Assembly (NCBI RefSeq): GCF_002161285.1
Contig: NZ_NFHH01000001.1
Location: forward strand, 124,001 to 188,000
Length of the DNA stretch: 64,000 nucleotides
Direction: 5' to 3'
Source: Blautia sp. An81
GTDB taxonomy: Bacteria; Bacillota; Clostridia; Lachnospirales; Lachnospiraceae
Part shown: positions 25,914 through 33,115 of the stretch, one piece after another
How the letters are laid out: every line of letters begins with the position of its first letter
Numbering within the stretch: position 1 is the first letter of the stretch
The notes under the pieces: model-generated
Told to the model about the DNA's origin: nothing
The model's database searches: none
What the model saw: only the letters and a program-made list of their open reading frames with translations
Position numbers and translations under genes: made by a program

Positions 25914-26804
25914 ATGGGATTAAGGTTTAAAAAAAGTATCAAAATTGCTCCTGGGGTAAAGCTAAATCTAAATAAGAAAAGTACAAGTGTTACTTTTGGC
26001 GGAAAAGGGTTTCATCACACTATAAGTTCAACTGGAAAGAAAACCACAACCGTCGGTGTACCCGGTACGGGAATAAGTTATACGGAAACTTCTTCCAAAA
26101 GAAAAGCTTCCACTCCACCGCCGCTTCCTCCAGAAGGCACTTCTGGGTTCAATGCTTTGCCAGAGGATCCTAACAACAGGAAACAACGTGGCTGCCTATT
26201 TTATTTACTTGCTCTTTTGGCTATTTGTTTTGCCATTGTGTTATATCCCCTTGTATGGATACCGGCTATTGGATTTTTAGTATACTTTCTCATCAGAAAA
26301 GATCTGTACGGCACCAAGAGGCGGAATATAGCAATTTCAGGCGCAGTATTTATAACTTCTTTAATTGTTTTTGCTTTGTTTCCGTCATCTTCTGATTCCC
26401 CCGAAAGCATATATGCCGATTGGGGAAAAGATACCTTTGATGTGTCAGAAACAACAGAGGTAAAAATAACAACTTCTCTTTCAGATGCCGATATTACTTC
26501 TCTTGAACTCTCTTCGAATGAGATTGCAGAGCTTGATTATACTGATGGCAAAGCGGTTATTACATTTAAGGAGCCCGGAGAGGCTGCATTATTCTTTACT
26601 ACTAACCATGATATAGATAGCAACACGGTAAAAATCTCTGTAACTGACAAAGTGGCTGAAGAGGCAAAAGCCAAAACAGAAGAGGAAGCAAGGATTAAAG
26701 CTGAACAGGAAGCTCAGGCCAAAGCGGAAGAAGAGGCAAGAATTAAAAATTTGTCAAACATGAAAACTACCCCGGTGCGCCAGCACCAGGAAGGATGTAT
26801 ATAA
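25914..26804 (+). CDS. DUF4236-domain membrane protein, cargo
   Basis: A 296-aa protein. Residues 1-55 are the DUF4236 motif (MGLRFKKSIKIAPGVKLNLNKKSTSVTFGGKGF...VGVPGTGISYTE). Then comes a Pro-rich spacer, two or three membrane helices (residues ~95-165), a Big2/Ig-like segment (~170-245) and an Ala/Glu/Lys heptad-like stretch (EEARIKAEQEAQAKAEEEARIK). The C-terminus is abrupt (TTPVRQHQEGCI) and TAATG couples it to the next start. Function unknown. Confidence 0.78.
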   Translation: MGLRFKKSIKIAPGVKLNLNKKSTSVTFGGKGFHHTISSTGKKTTTVGVPGTGISYTETSSKRKASTPPPLPPEGTSGFNALPEDPNNRKQRGCLFYLLALLAICFAIVLYPLVWIPAIGFLVYFLIRKDLYGTKRRNIAISGAVFITSLIVFALFPSSSDSPESIYADWGKDTFDVSETTEVKITTSLSDADITSLELSSNEIAELDYTDGKAVITFKEPGEAALFFTTNHDIDSNTVKISVTDKVAEEAKAKTEEEARIKAEQEAQAKAEEEARIKNLSNMKTTPVRQHQEGCI

Positions 26805-27118
26805 TGGAACTAAACATTGAAGATTTAAAAAAGATCTGTACTATAGAAAATCTTGAAATCACTCTCCATGCAGCCAAACGCTTGGAGCAGCGTGGTATAA
26901 AAACTTCCGATATCATAAATTGTATAAAAAGCGGCACAATAATAGAGCAATATCCTACAGACTATCCGTATCCAAGCTGTCTTATTTTAGGAATGGCCGT
27001 TTCAAATCATTTTCTACATGTAGTCGTTGGAAGTGATTTAAGAACCCTTTGGATTGTAACTGCTTATTATCCAGATCCCGCAAAATGGGAATCTGATTTC
27101 CGGAGAAGAAAGGAGTAA
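26804..27118 (+). CDS. DUF4258 protein, candidate toxin
   Basis: A 104-aa protein from ATG 26804, which overlaps the previous stop by one base. ITLHAAKRLEQRGIKTSDIINCIKSGTIIEQYP and LIVTAYYPDPAKWESDFRRRK-type C-terminus are typical of DUF4258, a family related in shape to small RNase toxins (RelE/MqsR-like). It is followed 5 bp later by a YgiT-type zinc-finger gene, the common toxin-antitoxin arrangement. Toxicity is inferred. Confidence 0.75.
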   Translation: MELNIEDLKKICTIENLEITLHAAKRLEQRGIKTSDIINCIKSGTIIEQYPTDYPYPSCLILGMAVSNHFLHVVVGSDLRTLWIVTAYYPDPAKWESDFRRRKE

Positions 27119-27123
27119 TTGAT

Positions 27124-27351
27124 ATGACTTGTTTTTTATGCAAAGGTGATGTAGAAAAATCCACAACCACTTATATGACGGAATATAACGGCTGCTACAT
27201 CATTATCAAAAATGTACCTTGTACAAAGTGTACTCAGTGTGGTGAAGAATTCCTAAACGGGGTTACTCTTCAGAAAATTGAAAAAATCCTGGAGGGTCTT
27301 AAATCCATGCTGACAGAATTTGCCGTTGTTGACTATAATAAAGCCGCATAA
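27124..27351 (+). CDS. YgiT-type zinc-finger protein, candidate antitoxin
   Basis: A 75-aa protein with CxxC pairs CFLCKGDVE and CTKCTQCGEEF, the zinc-binding N-terminal domain found in MqsA/YgiT antitoxins. The C-terminal helix is short and lacks the MqsA HTH. GGAG overlaps the DUF4258 stop. The pair may stabilise the element in the population. Confidence 0.78.
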   Translation: MTCFLCKGDVEKSTTTYMTEYNGCYIIIKNVPCTKCTQCGEEFLNGVTLQKIEKILEGLKSMLTEFAVVDYNKAA

Positions 27352-27532
27352 TACAATAAAAACCGCCCCTGCGCCAACAGGAACGGCTTTACATACATAT
27401 CCGAAGATATGCGCTTACTTTGGACGGTAATATTGTATCATCTTCGGGGCAGTCATGCAAGCGGAACAAAAGTTCGCTGGCTGTTATTTTTGTACCTATT
27501 TTTACATAGTTTCAAAAGAGGAGATGATAAAC

Positions 27533-28975
27533 ATGGCAGAACTCCAAGACAACTACACGGACGGCGCCCTGTATATCCGTGTCAGCACAGACAAACAGGA
27601 GGAACTCTCTCCTGACGCCCAGAAGAGGCTACTGCTGGATTATGCCAGGAAACATAAAATTCTAGTAAAGGAGGAGCATATCTTCATAGAAAACGGCATA
27701 TCCGGGAGAAACGCCAGGAAACGTCCGGAGTTTCTAAGAATGATATCCATGGCAAAATCAAAGCCCGTTCCCTTCCAGACTATCTTGGTGTGGAAGTTCA
27801 GCCGTTTTGCCCGGAACCAGGAGGAATCCATTGTCTACAAATCCATGCTTAAGAAACAGTGCGGCATTGAAGTGGTAAGCACCTCAGAGCCCCTCATAGA
27901 AGGTCCCTTTGGCAGCCTGATTGAAAGGATTATAGAATGGATGGACGAATATTACTCTATCAACCTATCTGGGGAAACTTCCCGGGGAATGACGGAAAAA
28001 GCCCTGCGAGGCGGCTATCAATCTTCACCGCCTCTGGGATACAAAGCTGTTGGCGGCGGAGCTCCTTTTTTGATAATTCCTGAGGAGGCCCGGGTGGTCT
28101 CCTATATCTTTGAGCAGTACTGTCATTATCACAGGGAGCCCACAGCCATAGCCAGACAAATCAACGATATGGGGATTCACACCAAAAGAGGCGGCCAGTT
28201 TGAACGCCGTAATATCATGTATATTCTCCAGAATAAGTTTTATATAGGGGAATTGGAGTGGAACGGGATTTCTTCCCGGGGCCAGCATGAAACCTTCATT
28301 TCCCCGGAAATGTTCCAGGAGGCCCAAAGGCGCATTACTAACACTTATTCTCCCAAGAAGCGCCGCAGCGTATCCACCTGCAGGCACTGGCTGTCCGGTC
28401 TGGTAAAGTGCTCTATCTGCGGAGCCTCCCTTTCCTATAACACCGGGAAATACCCCTATTTCGTCTGTCATCGGTACGCTAAGGGATTTCACAAGGGAAG
28501 CTCAGCAATCGGCGAAAAGCGGCTGATACGCAGTGTAGAGGAGTATCTGAATAAGCTGCTGAAGGGCCAGGATTTTACTCTTTCTTACATAGAACGTGAT
28601 GCTCCAGAGATTACCGCCCAGGGCCAGTGTAAAAAGGAGCTGGAGAGCCTGGCCATCCGGGAGAAGCGCATTAAGATGGCCTATGAAACTGGTGTGGATA
28701 CCTTGGAGGAATACAAAGAGAATAAGGAACGGCTCCTGCAGGAAAGGGAACGCCTTGAAAAACAATTCGCTCAGCTCCAGGAAGCTCCTGCCGCCCCGGA
28801 CGCAAAGGAAGGTTTTCTCAAAAAGGTGCAGACCGTATATGATATCATTGAAAATCCTGAGATAGGAAATGAAACAAAAGGTGTCTTCATCCGCTCTGTA
28901 ATAGAGGAAATCATCTATGATAAGGAGCAAGATACCTTGACTTTCCATCTCTACAGTCCCCGAAACCCCGCATAA
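27533..28975 (+). CDS. Large serine recombinase of the element
   Basis: Start at ATG 27533 with GAGGAG upstream; a frame extension to 27455 lacks a site. The 480-aa protein has the resolvase catalytic domain with Ser18 in YIRVSTDKQ and the arginine-containing VWKFSRFARN, a Recombinase domain (~residues 165-270), a zinc ribbon CSICGASL...YFVCHRY near 340, and a coiled coil (KENKERLLQERERLEKQF). It lies 40 bp from attR, as expected for integrases of this class. It should catalyse integration into, and with a directionality factor excision from, cotJC. No directionality factor is identifiable by sequence. Confidence 0.95.
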   Translation: MAELQDNYTDGALYIRVSTDKQEELSPDAQKRLLLDYARKHKILVKEEHIFIENGISGRNARKRPEFLRMISMAKSKPVPFQTILVWKFSRFARNQEESIVYKSMLKKQCGIEVVSTSEPLIEGPFGSLIERIIEWMDEYYSINLSGETSRGMTEKALRGGYQSSPPLGYKAVGGGAPFLIIPEEARVVSYIFEQYCHYHREPTAIARQINDMGIHTKRGGQFERRNIMYILQNKFYIGELEWNGISSRGQHETFISPEMFQEAQRRITNTYSPKKRRSVSTCRHWLSGLVKCSICGASLSYNTGKYPYFVCHRYAKGFHKGSSAIGEKRLIRSVEEYLNKLLKGQDFTLSYIERDAPEITAQGQCKKELESLAIREKRIKMAYETGVDTLEEYKENKERLLQERERLEKQFAQLQEAPAAPDAKEGFLKKVQTVYDIIENPEIGNETKGVFIRSVIEEIIYDKEQDTLTFHLYSPRNPA

Positions 28976-28998
28976 ATACTGGGGTTTCAGGCTTCCCA

Positions 28999-29023
28999 TA
29001 GGTTACTGATGTAAGGGGGCCCT
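28999..29023 (+). other. attR of the cotJC element
   Basis: Inner arm TAGGTTAC (28999-29006), 8 nt, then the core GGGGGCCCT (29015-29023) followed directly by the remaining cotJC codons (GACGGCGAG...). The reconstructed circular attP would be arm, core, inverted arm, symmetric to within one base. Confidence 0.8.
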
Positions 29024-29563
29024 GACGGCGAGATGGGTGCCTCTATGCGTTATCTGTCCCAGCGTTACACCATGCCCAACCGTATTGCCATGGGAACCCT
29101 AAATGACATTGCCACTGAAGAGCTTGGCCATCTGGAAATGGTATCTACCATTGTCCATCAGCTGACCAGAAATCTTTCTATGGAAGAAATCGAGAAATCC
29201 GGTTTTGCCGACTACTATGTGGACCACACCGTAGGAATCTGGCCCCAGGCGGCAGGCGGAATTCCTTTTAACGCCTGTGAATTCCAGTCCAAGGGAGATC
29301 CTATCACTGATCTTTTTGAAGATATGGCCGCAGAGCAGAAAGCCCGGACTACCTATGACAACATCCTCCGGCTGGTGGATGACCCCGATGTGCTAGACCC
29401 TATCCGTTTCCTCCGTGCCAGAGAAATCGTTCATTTCCAGCGATTCGGGGAAGTCCTCCGTTCTGTCCAGGAAAATCTGGACTCAAGAAACTTTTACGCT
29501 TTTAATCCAAGTTTTGATATGCCCTGCAAGGCAAGCTGCAAAGACTGCACTTCCAGGAATTAA
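29024..29563 (+). pseudogene. cotJC: cotJC 3' part (interrupted by the element)
   Basis: Codons from GAC 29024 encode DGEMGASMRYLSQRYTMPN...TEELGHLEMV...AEQKARTTYDNILRL...CKASCKDCTSRN, the manganese-catalase body of CotJC with its Glu/His metal ligands (TEELGHLE, AEQKA, AREIVHFQRFGE). It lacks a promoter, ribosome site and start of its own; the first in-frame ATG (29033) is inside the conserved domain. Joined to the 5' part it gives a 211-aa protein of normal CotJC size. Confidence 0.93.
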
Positions 29564-29569
29564 AAAGCA

Positions 29570-29619
29570 AAATCCCTCTGCACACAGATTTTCACTCTGT
29601 TCCATATGCAGAGGGATTT
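29570..29619. terminator. Bidirectional terminator between cotJC and the DUF134 gene
   Basis: Thirteen-bp perfect inverted repeat AAATCCCTCTGCA / TGCAGAGGGATTT with a 24-nt loop between convergent genes. T-tracts are short (ATTTC/ATTTTG). Confidence 0.7.
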
Positions 29620-29654
29620 CTTCAAAACTTTTGTTCTTACATCGGGAATGCTGC

Positions 29655-30428
29655 TCAGCCGCAGTTTCCGCCGCCGCAGCCTTCTCCCTGGCTGTGATGA
29701 TGGCCGCATCCTTCTCCCTGGCCGTGGTGGTGTCCGCAGCTTTCCCCGTCCTCATGATGATGGTGGCTGCAAGTAGTATCAGGGTCATAGCTCAAGCTGC
29801 CTTTTAAGAAAGCTTCTACCTGTACATCTGCGTCTCCGCAGGCTCCGGGATACAGACGGATACCGGCCTCTGCGAGAGCGTTTCTGGCTCCTCCGCCGAT
29901 TCCGCCGCAGATAAGCACCTCCACTCCCAGATCTTTTAAGAATCCTGCCAGTGCCCCATGGCCCTTTCCCGCAGTATCCACGATTTCTGCAGAACGGATT
30001 TTTCCTTCTTCTATATCATAGATTTTAAATTGTTCCGTGTGTCCAAAGTGCTGAAATACCTGCCCGTCTTCATAAGTAACTGCTATTTTCATCTTATAAA
30101 CACCTCTTTCTCCCCTGCCGGCTTTCTCTTTATCCTGCTGCTCCAAACAGTAATTGCCTCCGCAGATATGAAGAGCTGCCCCTTCAATAAGAAATCTGGC
30201 GATTTTCTTTCTGGTTTCTGTATACATAGCCTGAACAGTGGCCCGCCCTACTTCCATTTCCAGAGCACAGGCCTCCTGAGTCAGTCCCTGATAATCAATG
30301 AGCCGCAGCGTTTCATATTCTTCCACAGTCATCAGGATTTCATGGACGCTGCCCTTTCCTTTTTCAGGATAAAATCTGTCACATAAAGGCAGCTTTTTCA
30401 CTCTTTTGGGTTTATTTGGTCTCGGCAT
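29655..30428 (-). CDS. DUF134 HTH regulator fused to a NifX/NifB-type metal-cofactor domain
   Basis: A 257-aa two-domain protein. Residues 1-95 are DUF134 (RVKKLPLCDRFYPE...MTVEEYETLRLIDYQGLTQEACALEMEVGRATVQ), a sigma-like HTH. Residues ~112-215 are the dinitrogenase FeMo-cofactor domain (MKIAVTYEDGQVFQHFGHTEQFKIYD...LICGGIGGGARNAL). The tail has three Gly-Glu-Gly-Cys-Gly-His-His-His-like repeats and probably binds metal. The second domain has its own GAGGTG site before MKIAVTY, so internal initiation is possible. Direct repeats at its promoter suggest autoregulation in response to metal or Fe-S state. Confidence 0.88.
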   Translation of the reverse strand: MPRPNKPKRVKKLPLCDRFYPEKGKGSVHEILMTVEEYETLRLIDYQGLTQEACALEMEVGRATVQAMYTETRKKIARFLIEGAALHICGGNYCLEQQDKEKAGRGERGVYKMKIAVTYEDGQVFQHFGHTEQFKIYDIEEGKIRSAEIVDTAGKGHGALAGFLKDLGVEVLICGGIGGGARNALAEAGIRLYPGACGDADVQVEAFLKGSLSYDPDTTCSHHHHEDGESCGHHHGQGEGCGHHHSQGEGCGGGNCG

Positions 30429-30445
30429 AGGGGCTCCTTTCTTTT

Positions 30446-30488
30446 ATTATTGGTATATGTTTATTATAAGATGATTATTAGTATATGT
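30446..30488 (-). repeat. Two direct repeats at the DUF134 promoter (operator candidate)
   Basis: ATTATTGGTATATGT (30446-30460) and ATTATTAGTATATGT (30474-30488) match at 14 of 15 positions and are 28 bp apart, nearly three helical turns. One overlaps the -35 box, the other lies just downstream of the -10, a layout suited to repression by a dimeric HTH protein such as DUF134 itself. Confidence 0.65.
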
Positions 30489-30491
30489 CAA
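30463..30491 (-). promoter_or_regulatory. Consensus promoter of the DUF134 gene
   Basis: Minus strand TTGACA (30486-30491), 17 bp, TATAAT (30463-30468): exact sigma-A consensus at both boxes, about 35 bp before the start codon. Confidence 0.85.
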
Positions 30492-30494
30492 TAA

Positions 30495-31676
30495 TTAATG
30501 ATTGGCATTTTTTAATATTTCCAGCACATCTTTTTCATGAAGTTCTTTAAATTTTGCCACTGTGAAAGTGTCGTTTCCCGTTGCCCTTCTGGCCATGTCT
30601 TCCAGCTCTTCCACGGGTCTTACGCCAATCTCCAGTTCTCCAATAGAAACCGGCATGTGAATGGAGCGGAAATAATCTACCGTTGCCTGGATTCCCTGGC
30701 AGGCAGCTTTTACAGGATCTTCTTCCCGGATGTCCCATACAGTCCTGGCATACTTTGCAAAGCGTTCCGGCTCTTCCATATAGACATACCTGGCCCAGGC
30801 CTCCCAGACAGCAGAAAGACTGGCACCATGGGCCACATCATATTTCGCGCTTAATTCATGACTAATCTTGTGAGGCGCAAAGTCCTTTTCTGCACCAAGT
30901 CCTGTAATGCCGTTGTGAGAAAGACTGCCGCACCACATCAGTTCGCTCATAGCCTGGTAGTCCTCCTGGTTTTCGAAGGCTTTTTTTCCATTTCTGATCA
31001 CTGTACGCAGTAGTCCCTGAGCAATCTCATCGGTCATTTCATTTCCCTTGCTGTGGGTAAAATATCTGTCCAGGGTGTGCATCATAATATCTACAATGCC
31101 GCAGGTAACCTGATATTTCGGCAGGGTATAAGTAAGCTCCGGATTCATAACTGCAAATTTTACCCGGTTAAACTCTGTACTCAGCCCCTTTTTTCTTCCA
31201 ATCTTCTCATTGGTCAGCACTGCAGAATCACTCATCTCACTTCCAGCAGCCGAAATAGTAAGCACTACGCCTACGGGAATGCTCTTTTTTAGCTCTACCT
31301 TTTCTGTCCAGATATCCCAGAGGTCCAGTTCAGGATTGGCAGCTCCATGTGCAATGCCTTTTGCCGTATCAATGGCGCTGCCTCCTCCTACTGCCAGGAT
31401 AAAGTCTGCCTGGATTTTCAATGCCTTTTTAGCGCCTTCTTCTGCCAGAGAAAGTCTGGGATTTGGCTGTACCCCTCCCAGTTCCTCCCAGAATATATTT
31501 TCATCATCCAGTTCTTTTTGGATTCTTTCCAGAAGTCCGCTTCTTCTGGCGCTGCCTCCCCCATATACAAGGAGTACTCTGGTGCCTCCCCACTTTTTCA
31601 CAGCTTTACCAGTCTGTGCCTCCGCCCCTTTTCCAAATATGATTTCTGTAGGCGCATAGTATTCAAAACTCTGCAT
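30495..31676 (-). CDS. Iron-containing alcohol dehydrogenase (NAD(P)H butanol dehydrogenase type)
   Basis: A 393-aa group III ADH. NAD-binding GGGSAIDTAKGIAHG near residue 98, and metal-binding HTLDRYF...and HKISHELSAKYDVAHGASLSAV (three His, one Asp in the family). Similar enzymes (BdhA/YqhD type) reduce aldehydes to alcohols. GGAGGAGGAAG precedes ATG; TATAAT at 31711-31716 is a likely -10 box. Divergent from the aldo-keto reductase gene across 177 bp. Confidence 0.93.
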   Translation of the reverse strand: MQSFEYYAPTEIIFGKGAEAQTGKAVKKWGGTRVLLVYGGGSARRSGLLERIQKELDDENIFWEELGGVQPNPRLSLAEEGAKKALKIQADFILAVGGGSAIDTAKGIAHGAANPELDLWDIWTEKVELKKSIPVGVVLTISAAGSEMSDSAVLTNEKIGRKKGLSTEFNRVKFAVMNPELTYTLPKYQVTCGIVDIMMHTLDRYFTHSKGNEMTDEIAQGLLRTVIRNGKKAFENQEDYQAMSELMWCGSLSHNGITGLGAEKDFAPHKISHELSAKYDVAHGASLSAVWEAWARYVYMEEPERFAKYARTVWDIREEDPVKAACQGIQATVDYFRSIHMPVSIGELEIGVRPVEELEDMARRATGNDTFTVAKFKELHEKDVLEILKNANH

Positions 31677-31853
31677 GATCTTCCTCCTCCATCTATTTTA
31701 TCTACCATCGATTATAGAATATATTTTTCCATTCTGCCATACTGCTGATTATTTTTCGAAATTTTTACCATAATTTTTCTGAATCTATGATACAATAGCA
31801 GAAAGAAGAAATTTCTTTATGTATTTTAAAGATGAATATCAGGAGGTGCCGAT

Positions 31854-33002
31854 ATGGAATATCGCAAAATGGAAAAATTAGGGGTTTCTACCTCTCTTCT
31901 GGGATTTGGCTGCATGCGATTCCCCTTAAATCCAGATGGCTCAATCTGTGAAGAAGAAGCCGAAAAAATGCTGGATACCGCTATTAAGGCAGGGGTAAAT
32001 TACATAGACACTGCCTACCCTTACCACAACGGAAACAGTGAACCTTTCGTTGGCAGAGTCTTAAAAAAGTATGATCGGAGCAGTTTCTTTTTAGCCACCA
32101 AACTTCCTATGTGGGATATTCATTCCATAGATGATGTTAAGAGGATTTTCCAGGAGCAGCTGAACCGTCTCCAGACAGATTACATAGATTTTTATCTTCT
32201 TCACTGTCTGGACAAGGAAAAATGGGAAAAAACACTGAATCTGGATGTTATATCTTATATGGAAGAAATGAAAAAACAGGGAAAGATCCGCTTCTTCGGT
32301 TTTTCTTTCCATGACGATTTTGAAACCTTTAAAACTATCCTTACCTACAGAGACTGGGACTTCTGTCAGATCCAGTACAATTATGCGGATACTGACATCC
32401 AGGCCGGAGACAAGGGTTATGACCTTGCTGAAGAGCTTGGAATTCCCATGGTGATCATGGAGCCTGTAAAAGGCGGTTCTCTGGCCTCTCTTCCCAAAGA
32501 GGTCGTCGCTCCCTTTGCAGACTATAATCCGGAAGCCAGCACAGCCTCCTGGGCTCTCCGCTGGGTGGCAAGCAAACCCAACGTAAAAGTAGTTTTAAGT
32601 GGTATGTCCACTCCGGAACAGGTAGAAGACAACCTTCGGACATTTCACCCCTTCCGCCCTCTTTCCCTCAAAGAAAAAGAGCTGGTATCAGAAGTTTCCA
32701 GACGTATAAAACAGAGGACTAAAAACGGGTGTACCGGATGTGCTTACTGTATGCCTTGTCCTTTCGGTGTGAACATTCCAAAGAATTTCCATATCTGGAA
32801 CGAGCTGGCCATGTATGGAAACAAGGCCAAGGCAGAGCAGGCATATTTCAAAGATCTTTCTGAAAAAGAACGGGCAGATCAATGTCATGAGTGTGGAAAA
32901 TGCGAAGAAGTCTGTCCTCAGGGACTTTCCATCCGTGAAAATCTAAAAGAGGCCGCCAAAGAACTGAGTGTTCTTAAAGAAACAGTAGAAAATCCTTCAT
33001 AA
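31854..33002 (+). CDS. Aldo/keto reductase with C-terminal 4Fe-4S cluster domain
   Basis: A 382-aa protein. Residues ~1-270 form the AKR barrel (LGVSTSLLGFGCMRFP, GVNYIDTAYPYHNGNSE with the catalytic Tyr, and ATKLP). The C-terminus has CTGCAYCMPCPFGVNIP and CHECGKCEEVCPQGLSI, the ferredoxin-type Cys sets found in a clostridial AKR subgroup. It reduces aldehydes or ketones; the Fe-S part may link it to ferredoxin. Ribosome site AGGAGG; TACAAT with an upstream TG (31788-31796) could be an extended -10. Confidence 0.9.
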   Translation: MEYRKMEKLGVSTSLLGFGCMRFPLNPDGSICEEEAEKMLDTAIKAGVNYIDTAYPYHNGNSEPFVGRVLKKYDRSSFFLATKLPMWDIHSIDDVKRIFQEQLNRLQTDYIDFYLLHCLDKEKWEKTLNLDVISYMEEMKKQGKIRFFGFSFHDDFETFKTILTYRDWDFCQIQYNYADTDIQAGDKGYDLAEELGIPMVIMEPVKGGSLASLPKEVVAPFADYNPEASTASWALRWVASKPNVKVVLSGMSTPEQVEDNLRTFHPFRPLSLKEKELVSEVSRRIKQRTKNGCTGCAYCMPCPFGVNIPKNFHIWNELAMYGNKAKAEQAYFKDLSEKERADQCHECGKCEEVCPQGLSIRENLKEAAKELSVLKETVENPS

Positions 33003-33013
33003 AATCCATAGAA

Positions 33014-33061
33014 AACAGAAAAGAGAAAGGGCCGCAGCAGCAGTTCTTTCTCTTCTCTGTT
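33014..33061. terminator. Hairpin between convergent AKR and uxaC genes
   Basis: Inverted repeat AACAGA-a-AAGAGAAAG / CTTTCTCTT-c-TCTGTT, 15 pairs with one mismatch, 16-nt loop. Position between two convergent stops suggests termination for both strands, though no long T-run follows. Confidence 0.55.
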
Positions 33062-33115
33062 ATAATTATAATTCAGCGGCAAAGCTCCTTCCGGGAGCCG
33101 CCCCCTTTCAAGTCC

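Larger units (their letters stand above)
19940..29014 (+). mobile_element. 9,075-bp intervening element in cotJC
   Basis: Limits are set by the duplicated GGGGGCCCT core and by the point at which CotJC homology breaks off and resumes; the unit counted includes one core copy. Contents in order: minus-strand membrane protein, HUH Rep, several small proteins, SPFH protein, HTH regulator; then plus-strand ImmR/ImmA-like pair, lipoprotein, DUF4236 protein, DUF4258/YgiT pair and a large serine recombinase next to attR. Removing 9,075 bp fuses the gene halves in frame (32 + 180 codons). It is organised like the skin element of sigK. I see no capsid, terminase, portal, relaxase or Zot-like gene, so it is not a complete tailed phage or ICE. 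Confidence 0.9.

Noticed and set aside
19940-29014. Complete filamentous phage (inovirus) prophage
   Set aside because: Rep and small membrane proteins would fit, but I find no Zot/pI-like ATPase or clear coat-protein cluster, so I keep to intervening element with Rep.
19940-29014. Integrative conjugative element
   Set aside because: ImmR/ImmA-like genes suggest it, but no relaxase, coupling protein or type IV secretion gene is present.
29033-29563. Independent small manganese-catalase gene starting at ATG 29033
   Set aside because: The start lies inside the conserved CotJC domain with no ribosome site, and homology continues upstream to the exact att core; it is the 3' half of the interrupted cotJC.
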